A DNA stretch of 64,000 nt from Carnobacterium_B sp045617425. GTDB taxonomy: Bacteria; Bacillota; Bacilli; Lactobacillales; Carnobacteriaceae. The notes below the pieces were generated by a model that ran no database searches, was not told the origin of the DNA, and saw only the letters and a program-made list of their open reading frames with translations. Below, piece after piece: positions 42,752 to 52,413 of this stretch; positions within the stretch are counted from its first letter, which is position 1; the number at the start of each line of letters is the position of its first letter. A program made the translations under genes and the position numbers. The stretch is taken from assembly GCF_045617425.1 (NCBI RefSeq), contig NZ_JAZLIO010000003.1, positions 62,001-126,000 on the forward strand, in the 5' to 3' direction.

Positions 42752-43078
42752 ATGAGCTTAGAAGCAATTGAATACGTTAAAGAAGCAGAAGAAAGAGCCC
42801 GACAAGTAGAAATTAATGGAGAAAAAAAAGTACAAGAAATTAGTCAGTCCATTAAACAAAGTATTCAACAAAATGATCACAAAATGCAACAAGAACTACA
42901 TGATTATGAAACTAAACAACAAGATCTGTATCGTGATCGTTTAGCAAAAGAAAAGCAAACAGTTGATCAAGAATTATCTATTGAAATAAAAGCAATGCTT
43001 AAATCAGTAGAAGATAAGCAAAACAGTGTTGTTGATCATATTGTAAAGGAGGTAAGCACTCACTATGGCAATAGCTAA
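42752..43078 (+). CDS. ntpF: V-type Na+ ATPase subunit NtpF (peripheral stalk, G/H type)
   Basis: A 108-residue, almost entirely charged coiled-coil protein (Glu/Lys/Gln-rich, heptad-like) that pairs with NtpE as a peripheral stalk linking the catalytic head to NtpI. First gene of an operon whose order, ntpFIKECGABD, equals that of Enterococcus hirae. ATG 42752 follows AAGGAGGTG. Overlaps ntpI by 14 bases. Confidence 0.88.
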   Translation: MSLEAIEYVKEAEERARQVEINGEKKVQEISQSIKQSIQQNDHKMQQELHDYETKQQDLYRDRLAKEKQTVDQELSIEIKAMLKSVEDKQNSVVDHIVKEVSTHYGNS

Positions 43079-45026
43079 AATGAAACAAATGACACTTTTA
43101 GGTGAACAAGAAAATAAAGATTCTTTATTAAGAGCAGTTCAAGAATTGCAAAAACTTGAACTGGTTGAATTGTCTACTTTAGAAGAATCAGAATTTCTTG
43201 ATTATTATTCAACAAATACAAAACCTCAGAAACGTGTTGAATATGAAGAAAAACTAAAAGAAAGTCAAGCTGCTTTAAGCTTTTTGAACCAACATATTTC
43301 TCAACCAGGTATGATTGAAAAGCTGAAAAAGGGTCGTGAAGAGTATACTCTCGAAGAACTTGAAAAGCATGTTCTTCATTCCGATTTAGACCAAGTAATC
43401 GTTGAACTAGGTGACATTGAAAAAAGGCTAGTTGAACTTGATCAGAGTAAAAAAAATCTCGGAGAAAAAGAAGACTTTCTTCGGAAATGGCAGAATATGG
43501 ATTTCAATCCTAATGATTTGAAATCATTTCAATTGATGTCTGGAACAGTTGGAAGTATAGCTTCTAACAATGTAGAAAGTTTCGAAGAAAATGTTGAATC
43601 GATAGAAAATAGCTATTTAGAAAAAATATTTCATTACAAAGACGAAGCTTCTTATCTGATTTTGATTCCATCAAAATTGAACTCTCGATTGGACGAAGTT
43701 TTTGATCAATTCCAATTATCAAAATTGGTTTATCCATATGATCTGAAACCCACCGATGAGTTGAAGATAACGCTTAAAGAAATTGAAGATCTGCAAAAAG
43801 AAGAAAATAAATTAAAAAATACAATAAAGACATTCAAAGAAAAAACAAGAGAATTACAATTAGGTGAGGAATATTACTACAATCTAGTTGAAAGAGAAGT
43901 TGGAAAAGATCTTTTATTAAATGGTAGTGATCTTTTTATTTTAACTGGTTGGCTTGAAGAAGAAAAAATTCCGGAATTAACGAGTCTGTTAGATGAACAT
44001 GTTGGAAAAGAAAGTTATGTCGTTATTGCAGATGAGATTAAATTTAAGGATTACGGTAAAGTTCCAGTTGTTTTAAAGAACCATAAACTGGTTAAACCTT
44101 TTGAAAGCATTACAGAAATGTATAGTATGCCTAAGTACGATGATGTAGATCCTACGCCATTAATGATGCCTTTTTACTTTGTCTTTTTTGGAATGATGAG
44201 TGCGGATTTAGGGTATGGAGTGTTGCTTTGGTTAGCGACTTTGGTTGGATCTAAAGTGTTCAAGTTTGATAAGGGAATGAAAAATTTTATCCAACTCTTT
44301 CACTATTTATCTTATTCAGTCATCATTTGGGGAGTTATTTATGGAAGTTTCTTTGGGTACACCCTCCCATTCCAGTTGTTGTCAATTACGAATGATGTCA
44401 TCACCATTTTAATTTTATCTGTAGTATTTGGATTTATCCAATTGATTTATGGATTGATTTTAAATGGGGGTATAAAATGGCGTAAACAGCAAAGGGCATC
44501 TAGTTATATTGATGGAACGGCTTGGGCTCTTATCTTAATAGGTATAGCTGTTGTAGTCATTAACATGACTTTTTGGAACAATGATCTTGTTCAAACCATT
44601 TCTATAGTTGTCATCATTGCTAACGTCATAGGAATTATTTTAGTGACTATGTTGGCTTCTGATAATAAAGCTTTAGGATTTGGATTAGGTCTTTACAATA
44701 TTTATGGCGCAACAAATTATGTTGGAGATATAGTCAGTTACACACGTTTAATGGCTTTAGGCGTTTCCGGTGGGAGTATCGCAGTTGCTTTTAATTCTAT
44801 TGTAGATATTTTTCCACCAGTAATGAAATTTACGATTGGTGCGTTACTATTTATTGTGTTACATGCATTAAATATCTTCTTGACCTATTTAAGCGCGTAT
44901 ATCCATACAATAAGACTTCAATACGTTGAGTTTTTCGGTAAATTTTACGAAGGCGGAGGAAAAGCCTTAAATCCTTTTAAAACTTTTGAAAAACATATTT
45001 ATTTAAAAGATAGAACAAACAAATAA
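43065..45026 (+). CDS. ntpI: V-type Na+ ATPase subunit I (a subunit)
   Basis: A 653-residue stator subunit. The N-terminal half (about 1-350) is a cytosolic coiled-coil arm; the C-terminal half has about eight membrane helices, beginning near PTPLMMPFYFVFFGMM with SADLGYG and ending in the segment with YVGDIVSYTRLMALGVSG, whose Arg faces the rotor glutamate during ion transfer. Starts inside ntpF, with GGAGG at 43048. Confidence 0.95.
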   Translation: MAIAKMKQMTLLGEQENKDSLLRAVQELQKLELVELSTLEESEFLDYYSTNTKPQKRVEYEEKLKESQAALSFLNQHISQPGMIEKLKKGREEYTLEELEKHVLHSDLDQVIVELGDIEKRLVELDQSKKNLGEKEDFLRKWQNMDFNPNDLKSFQLMSGTVGSIASNNVESFEENVESIENSYLEKIFHYKDEASYLILIPSKLNSRLDEVFDQFQLSKLVYPYDLKPTDELKITLKEIEDLQKEENKLKNTIKTFKEKTRELQLGEEYYYNLVEREVGKDLLLNGSDLFILTGWLEEEKIPELTSLLDEHVGKESYVVIADEIKFKDYGKVPVVLKNHKLVKPFESITEMYSMPKYDDVDPTPLMMPFYFVFFGMMSADLGYGVLLWLATLVGSKVFKFDKGMKNFIQLFHYLSYSVIIWGVIYGSFFGYTLPFQLLSITNDVITILILSVVFGFIQLIYGLILNGGIKWRKQQRASSYIDGTAWALILIGIAVVVINMTFWNNDLVQTISIVVIIANVIGIILVTMLASDNKALGFGLGLYNIYGATNYVGDIVSYTRLMALGVSGGSIAVAFNSIVDIFPPVMKFTIGALLFIVLHALNIFLTYLSAYIHTIRLQYVEFFGKFYEGGGKALNPFKTFEKHIYLKDRTNK

Positions 45027-45055
45027 AAAAATGATAGTAATGGAGGAATTTTATA

Positions 45056-45532
45056 ATGGAAAATTGGGTAACTTTTTTTAGTGAAAACGGTGGAATAGTA
45101 TTTGCAGCTTTAGGTGTTGCTTTTGCTACATTATTTGCAGGAACAGGTTCAGCTAAAGGTGTTGGTATCGCTGGTGAAGCAGCAGCAGCTTTAACAACTG
45201 AACAACCAGAAAAATTCGGACAATCTTTAATCTTAATGCTATTACCAGGTACGCAAGGGTTATATGGTTTTGTTATTGCCTTCTTAATCTATTTGAATAC
45301 AGGTATGGATACGAGTTTAGGTGAAGGTATGTACATGTTTATGGCTTCATTGCCAATTGCTTTCACTGGATTAACTTCTGGTATAGCTCAAGGACGTGTT
45401 GCTGCTGCAGGTATTCAAATCTTAGCTAAAAGACCAGAGCATGCTACTAAAGGGATCGTATACGCAGCGATGGTTGAAACGTATGCAATTTTAGGTTTTG
45501 TTATTTCATTCTTAATGATATTTAACGCTTAA
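45056..45532 (+). CDS. ntpK: V-type Na+ ATPase rotor subunit K (c subunit)
   Basis: A 158-residue four-helix proteolipid forming the rotor ring; two hairpin repeats are visible (GSAKGVGIAGEAAAAL; GIAQGRVAAAGI). The Na+ ligands established in E. hirae NtpK correspond here to Leu63, Thr66 and Gln67 (LLPGTQG), Gln112 (GIAQG) and the essential Glu141 (MVETYAILG). Retention of the whole set argues for Na+ rather than H+ transport. ATG 45056 follows GGAGG. Confidence 0.96.
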   Translation: MENWVTFFSENGGIVFAALGVAFATLFAGTGSAKGVGIAGEAAAALTTEQPEKFGQSLILMLLPGTQGLYGFVIAFLIYLNTGMDTSLGEGMYMFMASLPIAFTGLTSGIAQGRVAAAGIQILAKRPEHATKGIVYAAMVETYAILGFVISFLMIFNA

Positions 45533-45581
45533 TAAAAACTAGTCCATTTATAGTGAAAAAAGAAAGAATGGAGGCGTAAAA

Positions 45582-46163
45582 ATGTCAGACTTAAAACTAT
45601 TAACAGATCGTTTGATAGAAAACAAGAAAACTGAAGTACAAGATAAAATAAACGAAGCCGAAGCTGAGAAAGAACAATTGCTTGCGGAATCAGCTAAAAA
45701 CTTAGCTGAAGAAAAGGCAAAACAAATCAGTTTAATTGACTCACGTTTGGCAAGAAAATTTGAACAAGATAAACATACGTTACAGATTAACAAGCGAAAT
45801 CAATTGCTTTCTGAAAAACAAAAAGTATTAACAGTCGTTTTTAATGAGGCTGAAGAACAAATGAATCAATGGACAGAATTAGAATTCCAACAGTTTTTAT
45901 TGTCTGTTTTAAAACAACATAAAGACAGTGACTCGATTGAATTGATTGTAGGGCAAGAGTCAGTCAATAAGGTAACAAACGACTGGATCGATAAAATAGC
46001 TAAAGAAGTAGTAAATGTTCAGTTATCTGCTGAAACTATTTCTAAAAAGAATGGATTTATTCTTAAAAAGAGCGGAATACAATACAATTATTTGTTTGAT
46101 GAACTAGTCAAAGATATCAAGGGTCAACTTGTTTCATCAGTTTCAAAACAATTATTTGATTAA
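45582..46163 (+). CDS. ntpE: V-type Na+ ATPase subunit E (peripheral stalk)
   Basis: A 193-residue protein with a long N-terminal coiled coil (about 1-100, Glu/Lys/Ala/Gln-rich) and a globular C-terminal domain (NGFILKKSGIQYNYLFDELV) that contacts subunit B. Partner of NtpF. ATG 45582 follows GGAGG. Located between K and C as in E. hirae. Confidence 0.92.
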   Translation: MSDLKLLTDRLIENKKTEVQDKINEAEAEKEQLLAESAKNLAEEKAKQISLIDSRLARKFEQDKHTLQINKRNQLLSEKQKVLTVVFNEAEEQMNQWTELEFQQFLLSVLKQHKDSDSIELIVGQESVNKVTNDWIDKIAKEVVNVQLSAETISKKNGFILKKSGIQYNYLFDELVKDIKGQLVSSVSKQLFD

Positions 46164-46178
46164 AAAGGAGAGGAAAAA

Positions 46179-47183
46179 ATGAAATCAACAGACTTTGTTG
46201 GCGCAAATACACGCATTCGTGTATATGAAAGTAGTCTCCTTAGAAATGATCAATATGAACGGATGTTACAAGCAAGTAATTTTGAAGAAGCGGTAAACGT
46301 TTTAAAAGATACTCCTTATCGGAATGATGTTGAAGATTTAAAGGAGACTAAAAATTACGATACGCTATTGATGAATGAGTTGCAATCTGTCTATACTGAT
46401 TTATTTCAATTAACTCCTAATCATGATTTAATTGAACTATTTTCATTGCGCTACTCTTATCATAATCTAAAAGTTTTGTTAAAAGAAAAGGGTACTAAAA
46501 AAGATTTTGATTCATTGCTTATAAATATTGGTAAGGATCCTATATCAGCATTGAGACAGGCAGTTGATACAAAAAAATCAAGTGATTTAGATGAAGATTA
46601 TTTAATCAGTATATTAGAGGCATCTGAGTCATATGAAGAATATAAAAATAGTCAAGCCGTAGATATTATTCTGGATCGTCGGTTCTTCACTCATTTAAGA
46701 CATATTGCTGAACAAATGAATGATACAAAAATTTTAGACTTAGTAACTTTTTATATTGATATGAATAATCTATCCACTTTAACAAGAGCTATTCGTCAAA
46801 AAAGAACGCGTAATTTTTTAACAACTATTCTATCTAGTTCTGGGACAATACCTAAAGATCAACTCGTTCAAATTGGGGCAGATAATTTAGTCAATGCTGG
46901 TAAAAAACTTGCAGAAACTAAATACAAAAACATTATACTAGCGTCAATTGATGATGAAACAAAAGAGTTATCACCAGAAAAAATAGACTTAGAAACAGAT
47001 AATGCTTTTATCAATCGTATAAAAGATGCTAAACTTGAAGTTTTTGGCCCATTACCGATGATTGCTTATCTTTACGCTAAAGAGAATGAAGTGAAAAATT
47101 TAAGACTTATTCTAGTTGGTAAAGAAAATAATCTTCCAATTTCAGCTATCAGAGAAAGGATGCGAATGAACTATGGCTCATAA
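46179..47183 (+). CDS. ntpC: V-type Na+ ATPase subunit C (d-type rotor adaptor)
   Basis: A 334-residue mainly helical protein that seats the central stalk on the c-ring. NTRIRVYESSLLRNDQYERM at the N-terminus, DMNNLSTLTRAIRQKR in the middle and AYLYAKENEVKNLRLILVGKEN near the C-terminus are typical. AAGGAGAGG precedes ATG 46179. Overlaps ntpG by 11 bases. Confidence 0.93.
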   Translation: MKSTDFVGANTRIRVYESSLLRNDQYERMLQASNFEEAVNVLKDTPYRNDVEDLKETKNYDTLLMNELQSVYTDLFQLTPNHDLIELFSLRYSYHNLKVLLKEKGTKKDFDSLLINIGKDPISALRQAVDTKKSSDLDEDYLISILEASESYEEYKNSQAVDIILDRRFFTHLRHIAEQMNDTKILDLVTFYIDMNNLSTLTRAIRQKRTRNFLTTILSSSGTIPKDQLVQIGADNLVNAGKKLAETKYKNIILASIDDETKELSPEKIDLETDNAFINRIKDAKLEVFGPLPMIAYLYAKENEVKNLRLILVGKENNLPISAIRERMRMNYGS

Positions 47184-47484
47184 AATTGGTGTAGTAGGAG
47201 ATAAAGATTCTATTTTACCATTTAAAATGTTAGGTTTTGACGTTTTTTTCGCATCTGAGGCTAAAGAAGCCAGAAAAACGATTGATCGATTAGCAACAGA
47301 AAATTATGGCATTATTTATTTAACGGAACCATTAGGTAAATTGATTCCGGATACCATAAAACGATACGATGAAGAGATTTCACCAGCTATTATATTGATT
47401 CCTAATCATATGGGATCATTAGATATCGGGAAAAATCGTATCCAAGAGAATGTTGAAAAAGCGGTTGGACAGAATATTTTATAG
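47173..47484 (+). CDS. ntpG: V-type Na+ ATPase subunit G (F-type central stalk)
   Basis: A 103-residue Rossmann-like protein, IGVVGDKDSILPFKMLGFDV with YGIIYLTEPLG and PAIILIPNHMGS, corresponding to subunit F of other V/A-ATPases and named NtpG in E. hirae. It forms the rotating shaft with NtpD. Starts inside ntpC. Confidence 0.93.
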   Translation: MAHKIGVVGDKDSILPFKMLGFDVFFASEAKEARKTIDRLATENYGIIYLTEPLGKLIPDTIKRYDEEISPAIILIPNHMGSLDIGKNRIQENVEKAVGQNIL

Positions 47485-47496
47485 GAGGTTACAAGT

Positions 47497-49272
47497 TTGA
47501 AAACAGGGAAAATTGTTAGTGTTTCCGGCCCTTTAGTTACAGCTGAAGGGATGGAAGAAGCAAATATTCAAGATATTTGTAAAGTCGGAAAGTTGGGCTT
47601 AATAGGCGAAATTATTGAAATGCGTGGAAATATAGCTTCGATACAAGTATATGAAGAAACATCCATGATTGGACCCGGAGAACCAGTTGAAACGACAGGA
47701 GATGCATTATCTGTTGAATTAGCACCAGGAATGATTGCACAAATGTTTGATGGAATACAACGTCCATTAGATAAATTTATGGAGAAAACAGAAAGTAACT
47801 TCTTGGTTAGAGGAGTAAATATCAAAGCTTTAGATCGTGAAAAAAAATGGGAATTCACACCAGCTGTTGAAGTTGGACAAAGAGTTTCTACAGGAGATAT
47901 TGTTGGTTCTGTTCCGGAAACGAAAGTTATCTCTCATAAAATTATGGTTCCACATGGTGTAGAGGGAACAATAAAAACAATCGAACAAGGTCAATTTGAT
48001 ATCAATGAGACTATTTATAGTATCGAAACGGCTGATGGTGTAAAAGAATTTACGATGATGCAAAAATGGCCTGTTCGACATGGTCGTCCAACAGCTAAAA
48101 AATTAAACCCAGTTGAACCAATGGTAACAGGGCAACGAGTTATTGATACATTGTTCCCAGTTGCTAAAGGTGGATCAGCAGCTGTACCAGGTCCCTTTGG
48201 GGCAGGTAAAACAGTTGTTCAACACCAAATTGCAAAATGGGCAGACGTTGATTTAGTTGTATACGTAGGTTGTGGTGAACGTGGAAATGAAATGACGGAC
48301 GTAATCAATGAATTCCCTGAACTGATTGATCCAAACACTGGTGAATCGATTATGGAAAGAACGATTTTGATTGCTAATACATCAAATATGCCGGTTGCTG
48401 CACGTGAAGCGTCAATTTATACGGGTATCACGATTGCGGAATATTTCCGTGATATGGGTTACAGTGTAGCTATCATGGCGGATTCTACTTCACGTTGGGC
48501 TGAAGCTTTGCGTGAAATGTCTGGTCGTTTAGAAGAAATGCCCGGAGATGAAGGTTACCCAGCTTATTTAGGTAGTCGTATCGCGGAATACTACGAACGC
48601 GCAGGTAAAGTAATCACTTTAGGGTCTGAAGGCAGAGAAGGTAGTATAACAGCTATTGGAGCAGTATCCCCTCCTGGAGGAGACACATCTGAGCCGGTAA
48701 CTCAAAATACATTACGTGTAGTTAAGGTCTTTTGGAGTTTGGACAACTTATTAGCTCAAAAACGTCATTTCCCATCAATTGATTGGTTGACTTCTTATTC
48801 GCTGTACTCAAATGAGCTAAATGCGTATGTCGGAAAGATTTTAGATAAAGATTGGGCAGGAATGGTTACAAGAACAAAGGCTTTATTACAAGATGAATCC
48901 GAGTTAGAAGAAATCGTGCGTCTAGTCGGAGTTGATTCTTTATCAGAAAAAGACCGCTTAAAATTAGAAACAGCTAAAATGATTCGTGAAGATTTTCTGC
49001 AACAAAATGCTTTTGATGATGTAGATACATACACATCAAGAGAAAAACAATACGAAATGCTAGCTACTATTCTAAGCTTTGAGGATGAATCAAGAGCTGG
49101 AATGGAACTTGGTGCATACTTTGCTGAAATTATGAAGGGTACTGTAGCAGCTCGTGAACAAATTGCTAAGTCTAAATATTTTCCGGAAGAACAAATTAGC
49201 AAATTTGGAGAATTAAGAACTGATATCAAAACAGCGATTCATGATGTTGTTTCAAAAGGAGGTATGGAATAG
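47497..49272 (+). CDS. ntpA: V-type Na+ ATPase catalytic subunit A
   Basis: A 591-residue catalytic subunit that hydrolyses ATP. P-loop GPFGAGKT (232-239), GERGNEM with the catalytic Glu region, the bulge non-homologous insertion (about 110-190), and SRWAEALREMSGRLEEMP. TTG start at 47497 has GGAGG upstream; its stop directly abuts the ntpB ATG. Confidence 0.97.
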   Translation: MKTGKIVSVSGPLVTAEGMEEANIQDICKVGKLGLIGEIIEMRGNIASIQVYEETSMIGPGEPVETTGDALSVELAPGMIAQMFDGIQRPLDKFMEKTESNFLVRGVNIKALDREKKWEFTPAVEVGQRVSTGDIVGSVPETKVISHKIMVPHGVEGTIKTIEQGQFDINETIYSIETADGVKEFTMMQKWPVRHGRPTAKKLNPVEPMVTGQRVIDTLFPVAKGGSAAVPGPFGAGKTVVQHQIAKWADVDLVVYVGCGERGNEMTDVINEFPELIDPNTGESIMERTILIANTSNMPVAAREASIYTGITIAEYFRDMGYSVAIMADSTSRWAEALREMSGRLEEMPGDEGYPAYLGSRIAEYYERAGKVITLGSEGREGSITAIGAVSPPGGDTSEPVTQNTLRVVKVFWSLDNLLAQKRHFPSIDWLTSYSLYSNELNAYVGKILDKDWAGMVTRTKALLQDESELEEIVRLVGVDSLSEKDRLKLETAKMIREDFLQQNAFDDVDTYTSREKQYEMLATILSFEDESRAGMELGAYFAEIMKGTVAAREQIAKSKYFPEEQISKFGELRTDIKTAIHDVVSKGGME

Positions 49273-50649
49273 ATGCTTAAAGAATATCGTACGATAAATG
49301 AAGTTGTTGGACCCTTAATGGCCGTTGAAGGCGTAGAAGGTGTTAAATTCGATGAGTTAGTTGAAATTCAGATGCAAAACGGTGAAAAGAGACGTGGACA
49401 AGTTCTTGAAATTGATGGCGATAAAGCTATGGTTCAAATTTTCGAAGGGTCAAGCGGAATTAATCTGCAAGACACAAAGGTGCGTTTCTTAGGAAGACCA
49501 TTATCTTTAGATGTTTCAGAAGATATGGTTGGACGAGTATTTGATGGGATGGGACGTGTTAACGATAACGGTCCTGATTTGATTCCTGAAAAAACATTAG
49601 ACATCAATGGTGAAGCAATCAATCCAATGGCACGTGACTATCCCGATGAATTTATTCAAACGGGTATCTCTTCTATTGATCATTTGAATACACTGGTTCG
49701 TGGACAAAAATTGCCTGTATTTTCAGGTTCTGGTCTACCGCACAAAGAATTAGCTGCGCAAATTGCTAGACAAGCAACTGTTAAAAATTCAGATGAGAAG
49801 TTTGCTGTTGTCTTTGCAGCAATCGGAATTACTTTTGAAGAAGCTGAGTTTTTTATGGAAGATTTCCGGAAAACTGGAGCAATTGACCGTTCTGTCATGT
49901 TTATCAACTTAGCAGATGATCCAGCTATTGAACGTATTGCAACACCAAAAATGGCTCTAACTGCAGCTGAATATTTGGCATATGAAAAAGACATGCATGT
50001 ATTGGTTATCATGACCGATATGACAAACTACTGTGAAGCATTACGAGAAATCTCAGCTGCCAGACGCGAAGTTCCAGGTCGTCGTGGATATCCTGGTTAT
50101 CTTTATACAAACTTGGCTACCTTATATGAACGCGCTGGTCGTTTAGTAGGTGGAAAAGGGTCTGTAACACAAATTCCTATCCTAACGATGCCGGAAGATG
50201 ATAAAACTCACCCTATTCCGGATTTAACAGGTTATATCACGGAAGGACAATTGATTTTATCACGTGATCTTTACAATAGTGGTGTTCAACCTCCTATTGA
50301 TGTATTGCCATCTTTATCTCGTCTAAAGGACAAAGGAACTGGAGAAGGTAAAACAAGAAAAGATCATGCGGCAACAATGAACCAACTGTTTGCTGCTTAT
50401 GCTCAAGGAAAACAAGCTAAAGAGTTAGCAGTTGTTTTAGGGGATTCTGCATTATCAGCAGAGGATAAAATGTTTGCAGAATTTGCAAATCGTTTTGAAA
50501 AAGAATATGTAAACCAAGGAAACTACACAAATCGTACAATTGAGGAAACATTGGATCTAGGATGGGAATTGTTATCTATTCTACCAAGAACTGAATTGAA
50601 ACGTATTAAAGACGATATGTTAGACGAATACCTGCCGAAAGGGGAGTAA
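49273..50649 (+). CDS. ntpB: V-type Na+ ATPase regulatory subunit B
   Basis: A 458-residue non-catalytic nucleotide-binding subunit of the A3B3 head. The P-loop position reads GSGLPHKELA, lacking the GKT of subunit A, as expected. YPGYLYTNLATLYERAGR, SVTQIPILTMPEDD and PSLSRLKDKGTGEGKT are strongly conserved. ATG 49273 follows GGAGG inside the ntpA end. Confidence 0.97.
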   Translation: MLKEYRTINEVVGPLMAVEGVEGVKFDELVEIQMQNGEKRRGQVLEIDGDKAMVQIFEGSSGINLQDTKVRFLGRPLSLDVSEDMVGRVFDGMGRVNDNGPDLIPEKTLDINGEAINPMARDYPDEFIQTGISSIDHLNTLVRGQKLPVFSGSGLPHKELAAQIARQATVKNSDEKFAVVFAAIGITFEEAEFFMEDFRKTGAIDRSVMFINLADDPAIERIATPKMALTAAEYLAYEKDMHVLVIMTDMTNYCEALREISAARREVPGRRGYPGYLYTNLATLYERAGRLVGGKGSVTQIPILTMPEDDKTHPIPDLTGYITEGQLILSRDLYNSGVQPPIDVLPSLSRLKDKGTGEGKTRKDHAATMNQLFAAYAQGKQAKELAVVLGDSALSAEDKMFAEFANRFEKEYVNQGNYTNRTIEETLDLGWELLSILPRTELKRIKDDMLDEYLPKGE

Positions 50650-50655
50650 GTCTAA

Positions 50656-51282
50656 ATGGTGAAATTAAATGTAAATCCGACAAGGATGGAATTAGCGTCA
50701 CTAAAAGGAAAATTAAGTACAGCAAACCGTGGACATAAATTATTAAAAGATAAGCAAGATGAACTTATGAGACAATTTATCCTGCTTATCCGTAAAAATA
50801 ATGAATTGCGTGCTGAAGTTGAAACAAAATTAACAAAAGCTATGCAGTCTTTTGTTATGGCAAAAGCTTTATTGAACGAAAAATTTATTGAAGAATTAGT
50901 GGCTATTCCACCTCGCAGTGTAAGTCTTGACTTGTATGAGAAAAACATTATGAGTGTTAAAGTTCCAGTAATGAATTTCAATTATGACGATGATGACGAT
51001 TCTAATGAATTGATTTATGGTTATCTTAACTCTAATAGTGAGTTGGATACGTCAATTGAACAAATGGCTGATGTTATGACACAACTGCTAGAGTTATCTG
51101 AAATAGAAAAAACTTGTCAGTTGATGGCAAATGAAATAGAAAAAACACGTCGTCGAGTAAATGCTCTTGAATACATGACGATTCCTCGTTACGAAGAAAC
51201 CATCTATTTTATTCAAATGAAATTAGATGAAAGTGAACGAGCAGCAATTACGCGCTTGATGAAAGTTAAAGACATGGGTTAA
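50656..51282 (+). CDS. ntpD: V-type Na+ ATPase subunit D (central stalk)
   Basis: A 208-residue antiparallel coiled-coil shaft subunit. N-terminal PTRMELASLKGKLSTANRGH and LLKDKQDELMRQF and C-terminal EIEKTRRRVNALEYMTIPRY are family signatures. Six bases after ntpB. A terminator follows, so no ntpH or ntpJ (K+ transporter) is linked as in E. hirae. Confidence 0.95.
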   Translation: MVKLNVNPTRMELASLKGKLSTANRGHKLLKDKQDELMRQFILLIRKNNELRAEVETKLTKAMQSFVMAKALLNEKFIEELVAIPPRSVSLDLYEKNIMSVKVPVMNFNYDDDDDSNELIYGYLNSNSELDTSIEQMADVMTQLLELSEIEKTCQLMANEIEKTRRRVNALEYMTIPRYEETIYFIQMKLDESERAAITRLMKVKDMG

Positions 51283-51288
51283 GAGAGC

Positions 51289-51334
51289 AAACGTTAGATC
51301 AAGGATACTATCCTTGGTCTAACGTTTATTTTTT
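51289..51334 (+). terminator. Terminator of the ntp operon
   Basis: A stem of about 19 bp, AAACGTTAGA... / ...TCTAACGTTT, with one wobble, followed by TATTTTTT. Confidence 0.9.
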
Positions 51335-51502
51335 AGTCCCAAAAATAGATTGGTATACTCAAAAATTGGGAATGAGTACGAAAAAACCCCATTCTGCAAA
51401 TAAAAAGCTATAAGAAAATAGCATTTTATGCTAAACTGGAGAATAAGTTATCTTTAACAGATAAAATTTAGAAGTAGCTAAAGATTGTTGAGGTGTTTAT
51501 AA

Positions 51503-51718
51503 ATGGATCAAAAATTTTCTTTTGAGATTGTTGAAGAATTAGCCGTACTTTCTGAAAATGCTAAAGGATGGCGCAAAGAATTAAATTTAGTTTGTTGGAA
51601 CGGAAATCCTCCTAAATTTGATATTCGTGAGTGGAGTCCTGACCACGATAAGATGGGAAAAGGTCTTACATTCACAAATGAAGAAATGGATACTCTTAAA
51701 CAGTTTTTAACTACTTAA
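51503..51718 (+). CDS. ydbC: YdbC family PC4-like ssDNA-binding protein
   Basis: A 71-residue protein with the conserved run KGWRKELNLVCWNG, PPKFDIREWSPDHDKMGKGL and a closing helix. This is the bacterial PC4 (transcriptional coactivator p15)-like fold, shown for lactococcal YdbC to bind single-stranded DNA. The cellular role is unknown. ATG 51503 with a weak GTTGAGGTG site. An extended -10 TGC-TAAACT at 51429-51437 may be its promoter. Confidence 0.85.
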   Translation: MDQKFSFEIVEELAVLSENAKGWRKELNLVCWNGNPPKFDIREWSPDHDKMGKGLTFTNEEMDTLKQFLTT

Positions 51719-51793
51719 ACAAGTTGGAATTTGTTAGATTTTGATAATAGGCAACGAATAGTTGAACATTTTGATGATAGGAAGGATTTTGAC

Positions 51794-52408
51794 ATGACTG
51801 AACGTGGACTTTTAATTGTTCTTTCTGGACCATCTGGGGTAGGAAAAGGGACAGTAAGACAGGCAATATTTGAGAGCGGCGATAATGATTTTGATTATTC
51901 AATTTCAATGACAACTCGAAAGCAAAGAGCAGGAGAACGAGATGGAATAGATTACTTTTTCAGAACAAAAAAAGAATTTGAAGCTTTGATTGAAAGTGGA
52001 GGATTATTGGAATATGCTGAATATGTAGGAAACTATTATGGAACTCCTCTTGAATATGTTGAAAAAACGCTACAGAGCGGTAAAGACGTATTTTTAGAAA
52101 TTGAAGTTCAAGGAGCTCTTCAAGTTCGCGAAAAAATGCCTGAAGGAATATTTATTTTTTTAACACCGCCAGATTTAAAAGAATTAAAATCACGTATTAT
52201 TGGTCGTGGAACAGATGAAATGGCTATAATCGAGCAGCGCATGACGAAAGCAATTGAAGAAATTGATTTAATGCGTTATTATGATTATGCGGTTGAAAAC
52301 GATAAAGTTGAAAATGCTGTTAGAAAAATCAAACAAATCATTGAAAGTGAACACTTAAAAGTTTCACGCGTTATACAGCGTTATAAAAAGATGATCGAGG
52401 AGTTGTAA
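51794..52408 (+). CDS. gmk: Guanylate kinase
   Basis: A 204-residue kinase making GDP from GMP and ATP. P-loop SGPSGVGKGT (11-20), STTRK-type MTTRKQRAGERDGIDYFF and YGTPLEYVEKTL bind GMP. ATG 51794 (MTERGLLIVL) has AGGAAGG 8 bases upstream; an in-frame TTG at 51731 would add 21 unrelated residues. Five bases before rpoZ, forming the conserved gmk-rpoZ-coaBC-priA block. Confidence 0.95.
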   Translation: MTERGLLIVLSGPSGVGKGTVRQAIFESGDNDFDYSISMTTRKQRAGERDGIDYFFRTKKEFEALIESGGLLEYAEYVGNYYGTPLEYVEKTLQSGKDVFLEIEVQGALQVREKMPEGIFIFLTPPDLKELKSRIIGRGTDEMAIIEQRMTKAIEEIDLMRYYDYAVENDKVENAVRKIKQIIESEHLKVSRVIQRYKKMIEEL

Positions 52409-52413
52409 AAATT

